A stretch of 64,000 bases of DNA, taken from NCBI GenBank assembly GCA_017354895.1, contig CP071499.1, positions 372,001 to 436,000 of the forward strand. The letters are read 5' to 3'. The notes beneath the pieces were generated by a model. The model saw nothing but the letters and a program-made list of their open reading frames with translations, did not search any database and was not told the DNA's origin. This document shows positions 10,084-20,404 of this stretch, piece after piece. This DNA comes from Podospora comata (taxonomy: Eukaryota > Ascomycota > Sordariomycetes > Sordariales > Podosporaceae). A program made the position numbers and the translations under genes. Within the stretch, counting starts at the first letter, position 1, and every line of letters begins with the position of its first letter.

Positions 10084-11404
10084 ATGGCCCAGCCCAAGAG
10101 AATGCTCATCAAAGAGCTCCACACACCCGACTCATCCGACCTCGAGTAAGTGCCTTGCTTCTTCTCGTCTCTGTAAGTATCCCAGATGTGCTAAACTCGC
10201 TGCACCAGTCTTGTCCTCATTCACGGCCTCAACGGTGATCCAATTGAGACATGGCGACATCAGGACACCAAACAGGTCTGGCCCCAGGCGCTGTTGCCTG
10301 ACGCTCGACCCAAGACCAGAGTGCTGTCTTATGGCTACAATGGTGATATCTACCTCAACAACTCTGCCGCCAATATTCGAGACATGGCCAGATCAATTCT
10401 TTCCAACCTTGATGCCGGCCGGAGATCTGACCCTCATCGTCCCATCATCTTTGTCGCCCACTGTCTGGGAGGTTTGATCATCAAACAAGCATTGTGCTTT
10501 GCCCGCGCTGAGCGCCGGTTTCACAACATTGGCGATGCTACAAAGGCTGTGGTAAGTTTTACGTCGTGCTTGCATACATCACATCGTCTGCTGACATGTC
10601 AAGTTTTTCTTTGGCACCCCTCACTCCGGAGCAAAGAAACAAGACTGGAAGCGCATCGCTGAAAGTTATTCCGTCCTTTCCCCCCGCAGGGGCTCTGTGG
10701 CACCCATTGTCAATGCCATTACCACCTCTGCTCCCAAACTAGGCAAACTTTGCGACGACTTTGTTGAGCTTACAGATCGCTATCTCATTGTGACATGGTA
10801 TGAGACTGTGTTTTGGCCTGGGACAAAGAAGTGTATCGTCGACCAAACCAGCGCTAGAATGATGGCAGGTGGCAACGAAGAGGCTATGCCAGTGGAGGCT
10901 GATCATGTCAATATGTGCCGCTTTGCAGGGGGAGATGATCCAACGCTGCAGGAGCTGCTGATGTTTATTCAGAGAGCCCTTGGGAAGGAGGAGAGAATGG
11001 TGCCTTTACGACAAATACCGAGTGGCGAGGTATCCGGCACTCAGGGACGCACCGCCAGGACTACAATTCGGCAGCCCTACACCATTTTCACGGAAACAGT
11101 GAGGGAGAGACACATCATGATTGGCGCTGAGGTGCACAGCCAGCAGAGGAGTGTGACTGTGGAGAGTGGTGCTTCTGAGGCAATAACGTTTGGCCGTGTC
11201 AAGGAGGTCGAGGATGATGACTCTAATAGAGCCAATCATGCTCAATCTCCAAGTCAAATCGGGGCTCCTCCCGTCTCAGAGGCAGAGGAAATGCCTTGGG
11301 GAGCAAAACTTGATGCTTCTGACTCCGGCCGGGACTCGCGGAGGCCGAACTTCCTGAAGCGTTTTGCCGGCCGTCTGCGTTCGAAGCAGACCTTGATCAG
11401 ATAG
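10084..11404 (+). CDS. SesB-type alpha/beta hydrolase with Cys at the nucleophile position
   Basis: Three exons (10084-10145, 10209-10551, 10604-11404) join cleanly to give 401 residues; both donors are GTAAGT. The fold markers are LVLIHGLNGD (22-31), IIFVAHCLGGLIIKQAL around Cys106, FFFGTPHSGAKK just after the second intron, and ADHVNMCRF with His236. The usual elbow is GHSLGG; here it reads AHCLGG, so the nucleophile would be Cys. The intron splitting the codon just before the first catalytic strand is in the same place as in the neighbouring esterase-NACHT gene, evidence of common descent. The C-terminal ~130 residues are an extension of unknown role, including a strand-like segment at about 318-334 (SVTVESGASEAITFGRV). 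Probably a partner protein of the adjacent NLR. Confidence 0.78.
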
Positions 11405-11540
11405 ATCATTTTGCCAGATTTTAGACATATAAAAACGGTGGCTTTGTGTCAGTAGCGATGTTCATACTCCTATATTCTCTAACTCATGTCTGTCGCGTTG
11501 CGGGTATCAGTAGGTATATAAGTCATCAACAGTAGCCGAA

Positions 11541-14500
11541 TCAGTCAGAATCAAAATCCTTGCCTCGGACTGCCTTGCCTGTGATATTCTCGTTAGCTTA
11601 GGCCAGACGAAATCATCCGAACTGTGGTGCGACGTACCAACACTACTGACTGCTTTCTTGATATTCCCGAAATAGCTCCTTTCCTTCCTGTTCTTCTTTT
11701 TCTCGATGTATTGTATCCTGTTGATCTGCTGCACCTCTGGTTTGATCACTACTTTGACAGAGTCCCTCGGAACTTCTCTCACGACGTCCACTTTGACTTC
11801 TTTCACGACTGGAACCTCCTTTACGACCTCTCTCTCCACCTCAATAATCTCCCTCTCAATGATGATCATTGGTTGCGAGGATTGCAATCGTATCTTATCT
11901 TCCTTCCACCTGGCCCTCTTGACATGTCCGGATCTCTCGTGCGGAGGAAGGGTGCAACCCGATGTATCGGCCTGGCGTCGGGTTGTCTGGTGCCGTAGAG
12001 GCAATGATCCAGAAACCTGAGTGTCACCGCCTCCTGGGTTGTCAGGCGGGCTATTGACAATCTTGTCCGCCAGACGAAAGTCCTCCTCGGGGAAGGCTTG
12101 CTCCGACCCCCTTCTCATGAACCACCACACTTCGGTCCAAGACTTGGCACGACTATCCCCTTCTTGCGTCAGCAATTCTTTCTGTCTCTGGGTATCTGCG
12201 TCAACGTCTTCCCCTGCTTGATGATAGTGTTTGTGCCAGTATAGTGAAGCATAACGCATGAACGGGCGGTCCCTCAATGTCTTCCGGATTCGAGACTCCC
12301 AACTGGTCTCGGAGCTTTCTCCAGCCGGTCGTTCTGCCTCTTGCATGCTGAGGTACATTGTGCAACTGCTTGCGAGTAGGCCTTGAGGGGTGGGCTCCTC
12401 TGGGTTCTTCTCAATAGTTTCGAGCTTGGTTGCAATATGGCTCTTGGCGGTTCGGTGAAGAGACGAAAGGCGTCCATCAGCGAAGTTGACAAGCGGTCCG
12501 CAGTAGAAATTGACTTTGGCCTTGAGGTTCTCGTCGAGGCAATCGGCTAGCTGTTTCTCTGTGATGACGGCTCCTGGGAACTTGCGCATAGCTTTGGCCA
12601 CTGCCAAAGCGGTGTTAAGTTCCGTGATGTTGAGCGCATCTTCCTGAAAGGCGGCCCAGGTGAGGACATTTTTGATGAACCGGGATGTGTCTGGATCGTA
12701 GCTGTTTAGCAGGCGGTCTGAGTGGCGATCATAGAGATGCTGTGTATCATCTGGAATCTCTTTCAGAGCCTTTAGAATGTCGTCTTTGTCCTTCACGCGT
12801 GTGCGTTTCAGCTCTTCGCTTCTTAGAATTGACCGCAGATACGAGTCATCGACCCTGTTGCCCTTGATGTCACCCAGCACCCTCGTTCTGAAATCTTCGT
12901 CACCAGGTGCTACTTTCTCCAACAGACGTGTCAAAAGGCCGCTGATGCTTCTCATAATGTCTGGCTCATTGTCTCCTCGTTGAATGGGGCAGTCGTTTAT
13001 TCCCAGGCTTTGAATGTGCTTCTGGATCGTTGAGTTGTGTTGGGAGACCACCAACAATCTCAACTGCTTGGACTGACCGAGGCTTTGGTCTAGCTTTTTG
13101 ATACATTGTAAAAAGGCCGTTTGGTCATCAGAAGGGATTTCATCTAGCCCGTCAACGACAAGCGTCATGGTGTGTTGATATCCCATGATCACTCTTGCCA
13201 TTGCTATGGGCCAAAGCTCCACTAGCCTTTCTGCCGTCCACACCGATCCTTTTGATATTTCTCGTGATTGAGCATCCTCAAAGGTTGGCAGGAGGAACTC
13301 CTTGATGATTTGAGGCTGAAGTCGCAAGGCCTGGTGCAAAGTAGATTGTAGAAGAGCATCGATGTTGTTTCTTGATGCATACATGTTGCTGAGAAAACAA
13401 TGAATGACCTCCTGCCTTTCGTGTGGAACTGTGCTGTCAGATCGGACAATGTTGTTAGGCTGTAGGATGTGTGTAATGATGTGCTTGGTCAAGAAGCTTT
13501 TACCGCTGCCTGCCGGGCCATGTATCCACAGCTTGCAATTCCCAGCCTCCCCTTTGCACCAATATTGAAACTCAGGACGCTCTTTTATCCAGTCGCCAGT
13601 TCCAGGAGTGTGCGGCCTCTCGAGAAAGTAGGCGTGGAATTTGTCGGAAGAGAGTGAATACAGGGCTCTCTTGGCGAAGTAACCAGCCATGTCTGAGGCA
13701 TGTAGAAGTCTTAGTCAACATCCACATGAATAGACTGGACACAGAATCTCTGCATACGTACCCAGTGCATTTGGTTTGTCTTTCTTGAGAAACTCGACTC
13801 CGTCCCAAATGAGCCGAAACGCACCAGTTTCCTCTCTGGTAAATTGGCAGATTGTGAGATGGTTACCTGCGAGCATGTCGTGCCTCTCATGACCATGATG
13901 CATTTTCCCATAAAGACCATTCACAAGCTAAGTAGTGATGGAGCCTGTCAGCAGCTGCATTTCAAGCTTTGGGCTTTTATGGTGCATAACTGGACAAGAT
14001 GGAGAATACTCTAGGATACTGCAAGAGAGAGGTAGTGAAGCAAGTACATACAACATGTTTCAGACCCGGCATTGGTTCTTCTTCAACAAATGTAACAAAT
14101 GCTAGGCTGTCATACAAGGGCTTGAAATCTTCTGTGATGTCTCGGAGATTATCACAGTTTTTCTCAAGTTGTCGGACCATGGTGCGGGTGGGCATTGCTC
14201 CCTTTACTGGAGCGTCGTGTTGAAGCACAAATCGAGCAAAGTCCCTCCAAGTGTTCCTATCCAGCCCATGGTGCGGAGTTGCAAAGAACATCTGAGATTT
14301 CATTAGCGTAAACTTCTCAGTGTTAGACACCCGATGACTGTTGCCGGTTCAAACTTACAACGCCGCGGGATGCCTCCCAAATCCCCCTATATCTTTGCTG
14401 GACAAAGCGAGCCACGTACAATGCCCTCTTGATGATCATCCCTCCCAGGCTATGGCCGACAAATATTATTGGCCGCAAGGTAGCGGGTTCATCATCTTCT

Positions 14501-14899
14501 CGATTGTTGTACAACCAATTCAGCAAGTCATTTGCATGCTCTGTTATACCAAGCATGCTCATGGTGCCATTGAGCGAGGTGTTGTACTGGAATGAAAGAA
14601 CTCTGATCTCCGTAACGTAGTCAGGTAAGAGATCTGATGGCCAGACGGTTTTCAAGTCGTCTTTCGCCTGCCAGGTCTTGATGAAGTGTCCCCCAAGTCC
14701 GGGCACAAGGACAACACTGTTATTTGGGAATATTTAGCACTGATCTGATAGGCTCATTGCAAACCTATAGGATGTGAACTTACTCGGCCTGTACCCTAGC
14801 TGTGGGCTCGTTCTTTGGATGAAGGACTTTAATAGCAGAGCCACCGCTGTCATCAAAGGCTTTCTCTTCTTGTCTGGGTCTGTAAATGGAAGTCGTCAT
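11541..14899 (-). CDS. NLR-like receptor: SesB-type esterase fused to NACHT
   Basis: Six exons (14899-14784, 14716-14359, 14291-14052, 13927-13762, 13692-11638, 11578-11541) join in frame to about 990 residues. The N-terminal esterase has VVLVPGLGGH (40-49), GHSLGG with Ser128, FFATPHHGLD and GNHLTICQF. The NACHT NTPase follows: Walker A GPAGSGKS at about 352-359, Walker B LVVDGLDE at about 471-478, then a winged-helix-like region (FIKNVLTWAAFQEDALNITE). No WD40, ankyrin or TPR repeats follow. Instead there is a charged segment rich in Val-Glu/Lys repeats (IEVEREVVKEVPVVKEV) and a basic tail. The last intron (59 nt, CTAAC branch site) is inferred; unspliced, the frame would end at 11507. The alternative start 71 codons upstream is possible. 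Family role: surveillance and programmed cell death or incompatibility. Confidence 0.82.
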
Positions 14900-15427
14900 C
14901 GTGAACTTGGGATTGTGTAGTTTGGAGTTAGTGGGGCTGGTTTCAGGGGTACCAACAGCTTGGTGGACATGGCGAACCCATTTCTCTGCATCAGTCCGGG
15001 GGGGGGGGTTAAGTGAACCTGTCACTTCTCGCATCGATTCATCACAATGAGGCTCATGGGACGGCTTCTTACTGGATACCGGGACGCTCCGAACCTTGGT
15101 GTGGAAGGGCACCTTGTGTGGGGGTCCTGTCAGGGACTTGGCGTGGGTGATTGGGTCGCCCGTGTCGGCTGGTGCCCAACCTGACCCTCAAAGTTGAAGC
15201 CAGTCCTGCCTTGCTGCACCACCTGCCTTGCACATGACCGGGATAAGGGAGAAATATTGACAGTTTGATCTTCACGTAGCACATGAAAATTTGCATGTAG
15301 TTGGAAACGACGTCACCAAGCCTCGAGGTACGCGTCCACACACACCAGATCATCGGACTTCCACTCCACCAACAACCTGGAAACATCTCCAGAACCCATC
15401 ACGCTACTGATCAGTTCCACGTCGCCT
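14900..15427. promoter_or_regulatory. divergent promoter region
   Basis: The 528 bases separate the NLR start from the coiled-coil gene. There is a pure G run at 14998-15008 on the plus strand, a likely replication-slippage site. An open frame continues from the NLR's first exon up to about 15112, so the real NLR start could lie there. Confidence 0.4.
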
Positions 15428-15946
15428 ATGGACGCAAACGCCCAACTCAACCCTCAGGCCCGGCTGGCACTAGAGCGAGTATCGCGGCTGGAAGTAATAA
15501 CAAAGGAAAATATCTCGAGAAAGTGGGAGCTAGAGTACCAATGCAACGACCTGAAAGACAAAGTCCGCAGATTGGAGGCACAACTTCGGGATAGTATACC
15601 TCTTAGCGATCCCAACAACATGAACCCAGCCATGATACCCGCAACAGCATTGGAGGTTAGCCTGCAACACAAGATTGCAGAACTTGGAAGCAAAGTCAAG
15701 AAGGTGGAGCAGCGACTTGGCGCGGAGATATCTCAAAACTGGGAGTTGACATATCAATGCGAGGATCAAAAGGAGGAGATATCGCGGCTGCGGAATCAGT
15801 TGAGGAAGTACATCCAGGTGGATGACACTGAGTTCACCTTCTTATCATCCCCGACAGCCTTGGAAAAGCTACTGGAGGAGAGAATCCGGGAATTGGAGGG
15901 TGGGATAAGGTACCGGACAGGCCGAACCCGATCAAAGTCGTTCTGA
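15428..15946 (+). CDS. small coiled-coil protein with an internal duplication
   Basis: A 172-residue single-exon protein that is almost wholly alpha-helical coiled coil. It contains two related units: the first begins SRKWELEYQCNDLKDKVRRL (about 30-50), the second SQNWELTYQCEDQKEEISRL (about 101-120). Each is followed by a linker and a second helix (ALEVSLQHKIAELGSKVKKV; ALEKLLEERIRELEGGI). The repeated W-E-L-x-Y-Q-C core shows a tandem duplication inside the gene. No enzyme motif, signal peptide or membrane segment is visible. It sits head-to-head with the esterase-NACHT gene but a functional tie is only a guess. Confidence 0.65.
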   Translation: MDANAQLNPQARLALERVSRLEVITKENISRKWELEYQCNDLKDKVRRLEAQLRDSIPLSDPNNMNPAMIPATALEVSLQHKIAELGSKVKKVEQRLGAEISQNWELTYQCEDQKEEISRLRNQLRKYIQVDDTEFTFLSSPTALEKLLEERIRELEGGIRYRTGRTRSKSF

Positions 15947-16978
15947 TTGTCTGGTTGTCGGTGTTGTCAGCGTCAACCATGTGTCGTCTGGGATGTCACG
16001 GTGTTTGGTAATTACCTAGCGCATCACATCATGTTAGAATAGCTACACTCACGTCATACAAGACTGTCCTTGTGATCATAACTACGCATAAAGCCGCATT
16101 TGTTGGCGAACGATAGTTCGCTAATTGCCCCGATGCTTGCCAAGCCTTCTGTCATCTGCATGCAGGTTTGTCGTCGGGCAGCTGTACACCACCCGACATT
16201 GCGCATGGTATGCAGTAGCATAAAAAAAGGTTCAACCGACCTTGCCGACCCCGAAAATACAGGGAATATACCTGGTTCCGCAACAAGGTGCCGACAAGTA
16301 GTTCAAGGTGGGGGGCAAATGGTGTGCTGTGAGATGCCGGTGTTGATAACGGCCTTACTAGGCACGAACCCAACGTGTCTTATGCACGCAAACAGGGCTC
16401 TGCCATGTTGAGCAGAACGACAATACCGTCTATCCCAAGCCTAACTTCATCAGGCGACCAATCCTTTACGCCTTGGAACCCGGCCACAGTCTTAGAATGA
16501 GCTTAGACGGTGCCAGCTGTCCCAGCCTTCCGACCGAGATCCTCAAAATTGAGGACAAAGAAAATTGGGGAAGCATTTCCAGGCTATGAAGTTAGGCATG
16601 GGTGCAGTCATTCTTGGATTGGCGTCGACATCGCCGTCTGAGGGCATTCACAGCCGCTAGTTTCATCGTCTCCTATGACTTCGACGACGGGGACATTCGG
16701 GATCAACAAAGGCGCGAGGATGTATAAATCGTCTAGTTTCCTTCAAGGGAAAATAGAGTAGCACAGAGCTCGATAGGATATCACTTGCCAGAAGTCACTA
16801 CTACATACCTCACAGACCACACCTCACACCAATCCCCTACTGACCGGACGCTCAGTGGTAGCCCAATCTCTCTTGCTCATTTCTAGCAGAGCTTCACGTG
16901 AGTTGAACTTGAGCTCCATCTACTCACAACCGTAACAGCACAGAGTTAACTGACATTTCCAGACACTCCCATTCAAAG
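15947..16978. promoter_or_regulatory. promoter and leader of the 16979 gene, with a 5'UTR intron
   Basis: About 1 kb without a convincing gene. A TATA-like TGTATAAAT lies near 16719-16728. An apparent leader intron runs from 16898 (GTGAGT) to 16962 (TTAACTGAC branch region, TTTCCAG acceptor), ending 16 bases before the start codon. Leader introns of this kind are frequent in well-expressed fungal genes. Confidence 0.55.
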
Positions 16979-17392
16979 ATGTCTGAAACCGACTCAAATC
17001 AACAGCTCGAGGTGTACACCAAGCCAGAGGGAGGCTTTTTCAGCCTCACATCCATCACCGAAGCCTACAAAAAGGCCCTCAGCGTTGCTTATCCGGCCAC
17101 CAAGGACATTGCCGACGAGTTCTCCGGCAGGATCCCCGACATTGTCAACAAAGCCCGGCAGAGAGTCTCCGACCTCGTCTTCAACGTCCAAGAGCTGAAG
17201 TGGGAGATCGAACAGGCTCGTCGCACCATTGTCGAGACCAATGACAAGTTGCATGCGCTTCTCAATCAGGAGGAGATCAAGGACGATCCGTTGAAGTGGG
17301 ACATTGAGGAGCAGAAAAAGAATATGGACGGACCACCGAAGAAACCAACCAAGAGATATTATACGCCGAAGAATCAAGAGGAGTTGACCTGA
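16979..17392 (+). CDS. small helical protein, 137 aa, unknown function
   Basis: A 137-residue soluble protein without signal peptide. Residues about 23-105 are amphipathic and helical (ITEAYKKALSVAYPATKDIA, VSDLVFNVQELKWEIEQARR), with heptad-like spacing in the second half; the tail is Lys/Pro-rich and polar (PPKKPTKRYYTPKNQEEL). The start is supported by the A-rich context and the leader intron just upstream. The amphipathic helices are compatible with a surface-binding or stress protein, but I do not recognise the family. Confidence 0.68.
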   Translation: MSETDSNQQLEVYTKPEGGFFSLTSITEAYKKALSVAYPATKDIADEFSGRIPDIVNKARQRVSDLVFNVQELKWEIEQARRTIVETNDKLHALLNQEEIKDDPLKWDIEEQKKNMDGPPKKPTKRYYTPKNQEELT

Positions 17393-17636
17393 GAGTGGAA
17401 GGAAAGCTAGAGGTTTTTTGGCAGCGTCGAAGTCTGGAGAAGAGTGAATTTACATTATTTCGGATAAGCTTTGCATGGTTTAAGATCCAAAAAAGTAGGG
17501 ACCGATGTATCCTTCCCTCTGATTACACATGTAATACACCCGTGCACAAGAGAAGCTCAATGTTTATAAACCCCTATTTACCCCTATTATTTCAACATTT
17601 TCATCATCATTGTTCGTGTTAAGTGCCATGTACCCT

Positions 17637-18449
17637 CTAAATCAACATGGATCCCACTCCCAAAGCAACAGCCATCATAAACCCAGGGACGACAGCGCCG
17701 CTCATAGCAGAAGACCCAGCAGGGGCGGTAGTACCAGCAGGAGTAGTCTCGGTACTGGTTGTAGGATCCTGAGTTGCAGACTCTTCAGCTTGGGTGGTCG
17801 TGACATCCTGGCCATCCGTAGTCGGGGCAGTGACCGAGCTGGTAGAAGTAGTCAGGGTGAGGGTCGTGCTGGTTCCTTCGTCGTCCGAGTCCGAATCCGA
17901 GTCATCTCCATTGGGGTTCACCAAATTGAGGGCCCTCGTTCCGTTCCCTTTCTGAGCCTCATCGGCATTCCGACCAAAAACCTCATAACTGGCCCAGCTG
18001 TTGCCATTAGGTTTAAGTGAAACACAGCCTTCAAAGTAGTAATTGCTAGCGCAAATGCTGTTCCCATCTGCAGTGACACCTCCGCCAGCATTGGTGCAGG
18101 AAACCAACAGTTGCGAGAATGTGCGTGAGAAGTTGTCGAAAAAATCGTTGATGTCGTAGCTGCCTGGGCTGAGGCAAGCGCGGCAGTTGTGGATGTAACC
18201 ATACCACGCGTTTTCGCGGTCTTCATTGGAAATACACACGCAGTCGCGGGTTTCTTTGTCGGACCTTGTGTTCTTCCAGTCGATTCCCTGGCACTTCATG
18301 ATGGCGTTTGCAATCTTGGTGCAACCACACTTTTCCAGCTTGTCGCTTGTCGGGTCCATCCTCCGCTGAGGGGGGGGCGGGCCGCGGGCGAAAACACCAA
18401 GGCCGGTAAGAAGAGCCGAAGCGAGGAGAAATTGCATAGGAAGATGCAT
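17637..18449 (-). CDS. secreted, Cys-rich, GPI-anchored cell-surface protein
   Basis: A 270-residue protein with a signal peptide (about 1-22, LLASALLTGLGVFARG), then a Cys-rich domain (about 38-150). Cysteines there occur as CGC, C, CVC, CRAC, and later single Cys residues. A Ser/Thr/Asp-rich stalk follows (about 180-245, including DDSDSDSDDEGTSTT), and the protein ends in a hydrophobic tail (GAVVPGFMMAVALGVGSMLI), the pattern of a GPI-anchor signal. The number and spacing of Cys do not match a clean CFEM domain. Likely located in the plasma membrane or cell wall; function unknown. A G/C-rich run near 18369-18382 encodes the Pro stretch after the signal peptide. Confidence 0.78.
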   Translation of the reverse strand: MHLPMQFLLASALLTGLGVFARGPPPPQRRMDPTSDKLEKCGCTKIANAIMKCQGIDWKNTRSDKETRDCVCISNEDRENAWYGYIHNCRACLSPGSYDINDFFDNFSRTFSQLLVSCTNAGGGVTADGNSICASNYYFEGCVSLKPNGNSWASYEVFGRNADEAQKGNGTRALNLVNPNGDDSDSDSDDEGTSTTLTLTTSTSSVTAPTTDGQDVTTTQAEESATQDPTTSTETTPAGTTAPAGSSAMSGAVVPGFMMAVALGVGSMLI

Positions 18450-18722
18450 CTTGTATGCGCGCGTTGGTGCTGCTGAAAGAGTGACTATAGTTGGTGGTCA
18501 CCGCCAGTGAAAGACAATGTTAGGCCAAAGAAACAAATCACCCCGACGCGTCTACTAGCACAGGGGCTAAGATTGTTTAATGGGGGTAGAATCTCCTGCA
18601 CAGCCTTGTCCAACCCTAACCCAGCGAGTGTATGCGCCAAGGCTTTCAGCTCCGATAAGATAAAAGCTTACCTTATCGATAAGCAGCTTCGGATCAGCTT
18701 ACCAAGTTCAAGCAGCGACAGT

Positions 18723-18735
18723 TTCTGGAAGTTTC
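18723..18735. promoter_or_regulatory. heat shock element
   Basis: TTC-tg-GAA-gt-TTC gives three alternating, correctly spaced 5-bp units of the heat-shock-factor site. It lies about 385 bases before the small heat shock protein start. Further TTCCAG/CTTCC half-sites follow to about 18790. Confidence 0.7.
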
Positions 18736-18848
18736 CAGCACTTCCAAACAGCTGTGGGTGCAGTGACTTCCAGTGGTTTCCAGCACTTGCTGGTCTACTT
18801 TGGTGATGCTGTTTCCAGGCATCAGAGTGTCGCGTCTCAACAAGACGA

Positions 18849-18861
18849 TTCTGGAGCATTC
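18849..18861. promoter_or_regulatory. second heat shock element (one variant base)
   Basis: TTC-tg-GAG-ca-TTC has the same spacing with one substitution in the middle unit. It lies about 260 bases before the Hsp start, consistent with HSF control. Confidence 0.6.
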
Positions 18862-19118
18862 GCAACACCTTCAAAGCTTCGTAATGTAGTGTAGTCTAGA
18901 TACAGCTCAAATGAATACTTAAGTTGCCAGTTTTGCGCTTTCTTTGTCCAAACGTTCTCATCGGAATCAGCATCAGCATCAACAAACAAACACTTAATCG
19001 CCAGCCTCAACACAACAACCCAAGCCTTCCAACCACGCTCAAAGGACATCACTCAGCTACAACAACTTCAAAAATACAATCTATCACCTGCATCAACAAA
19101 AACACTCCAACAGTTAAC

Positions 19119-19862
19119 ATGTCGATGTTCTTTGCCCCCGCTTTCTGCGCTCCCGAGGAGCCCAACTTCATGCCTCTCTTCCGCTTCCTTGATGAGTGGG
19201 AACAAGCCCAGCAACAGCAACAGCCTGAGCGCAAGCACCAGCAGCAACAGCGCCCCAAGACGCAGCAGCCCCAGCAGCCTCACCTTCAGCAGCAGCCACG
19301 ACAGAGGGCTCTTCCCCAGGCCCGGCCTAAGCGCTTCCAGCCAGCCTTTGATGTGCGGGAGGTAGAGGATGCGTATGAGCTCTACGCCGACCTTCCTGGT
19401 GTTGCAAAGGAAAACATCACCATTGAGTTCCCCGAAGACCAGACAATCACCATCTCTGGCAAAGTCGAGCGCAACTATGAGCAGCTGTTCGCACCATCCC
19501 AAGAGACCATCTCTGAGAACCCTGAGGAGCAGCCAAGACCAAGAAGCCCTTACCAGGCGACTGTCGAGGACGACACCGAGGATGAGGAGTACGACGCTGT
19601 CACTCCTGTGACCAGCCGCCCTGCCTCACCCACCACCCCCACTGCCATTGTCAAGCAGCCTGCCCAGCAACAAACCCAGCAGACACCAACACCTGCCAAG
19701 TACTGGCTCCAGGAGAGAAACTTTGGCGAGTTTTCCAGGACATTCCAATTCCCTGGCCGCATCAACACCGACGAGGTCACCGCCGCCCTTGAGCACGGCA
19801 TTCTTAGAATCCGGGTTCCCAAGGCCAAGACTTATGAGAGGAGACGGATCACCATTTTCTAA
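19119..19862 (+). CDS. hsp30: small heat shock protein, Hsp20/Hsp30 family
   Basis: A 247-residue chaperone. The N-terminal arm (MSMFFAPAFCAPEEPNFMPL) is followed by a Gln/His-rich linker. The alpha-crystallin domain begins at about 68 (FDVREVEDAYELYADLPGV, ENITIEFPEDQTITISGKVE). The fold is interrupted by a ~75-residue disordered acidic insert (about 125-195), as is typical of fungal Hsp30, then resumes with FGEFSRTFQFPGRI, the ALEHGILRIRVPK strand and a C-terminal ITIF. It holds unfolding proteins in the cytoplasm during stress. The frame extends upstream to 18924, but the ATG at 19119, after an A-rich leader, gives the conventional N-terminus. Two heat shock elements lie upstream. Confidence 0.92.
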   Translation: MSMFFAPAFCAPEEPNFMPLFRFLDEWEQAQQQQQPERKHQQQQRPKTQQPQQPHLQQQPRQRALPQARPKRFQPAFDVREVEDAYELYADLPGVAKENITIEFPEDQTITISGKVERNYEQLFAPSQETISENPEEQPRPRSPYQATVEDDTEDEEYDAVTPVTSRPASPTTPTAIVKQPAQQQTQQTPTPAKYWLQERNFGEFSRTFQFPGRINTDEVTAALEHGILRIRVPKAKTYERRRITIF

Positions 19863-20404
19863 GTGGAGGGTTGCGATGAATAGCAGCTAGAACATGTACT
19901 ATCAGGAAGGGAATTTGGCGTTCTGGAATTGGGATTTTGAAGGCTTCAGTGCAATAGTGTAATGGATGATTTGATCTCAGTGTTTGGGTGGACTTGTAAC
20001 AACATGGAATAGAAGTGACTTTCATAAACATTTTTGCACTTGCACCTATTCTGCTTCTACCTAGTGACATGGAAGTATCGTGACTAAAACTGACAATATG
20101 TTGCCTCGAGTATGCTACACTCAAACAATCTGACTATTACAATCTAGACCTCCTACGTCAAGTGCAATGCCCTTCCACTGTCTTGTCGCTGACAACCGTC
20201 GAAACTGTTTTCTTGTGATGTTATTAGTAATTGCAGCAGTTTTTCGTACGAATAGTGTGCAGTTGTTGCTGTTCGCAAGGAACGAGTGGTAGTACCCGAA
20301 TCACGCTTGTGAGGTTGATGATTCGTCGTGGTTGTGGCAGCAGATGAAGTTGGATAATACGGCACACATCTCGCCGGTGAGCCAACGAGGCCTGGGGGTC
20401 TTAA
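19863..20404. other. intergenic region between Hsp gene and transposon
   Basis: The 3' region of the Hsp gene, then host sequence up to the transposon's inverted repeat. A 70-codon minus-strand frame (20153-20365) is open but has no recognisable features, so it is not called as a gene. Confidence 0.4.
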
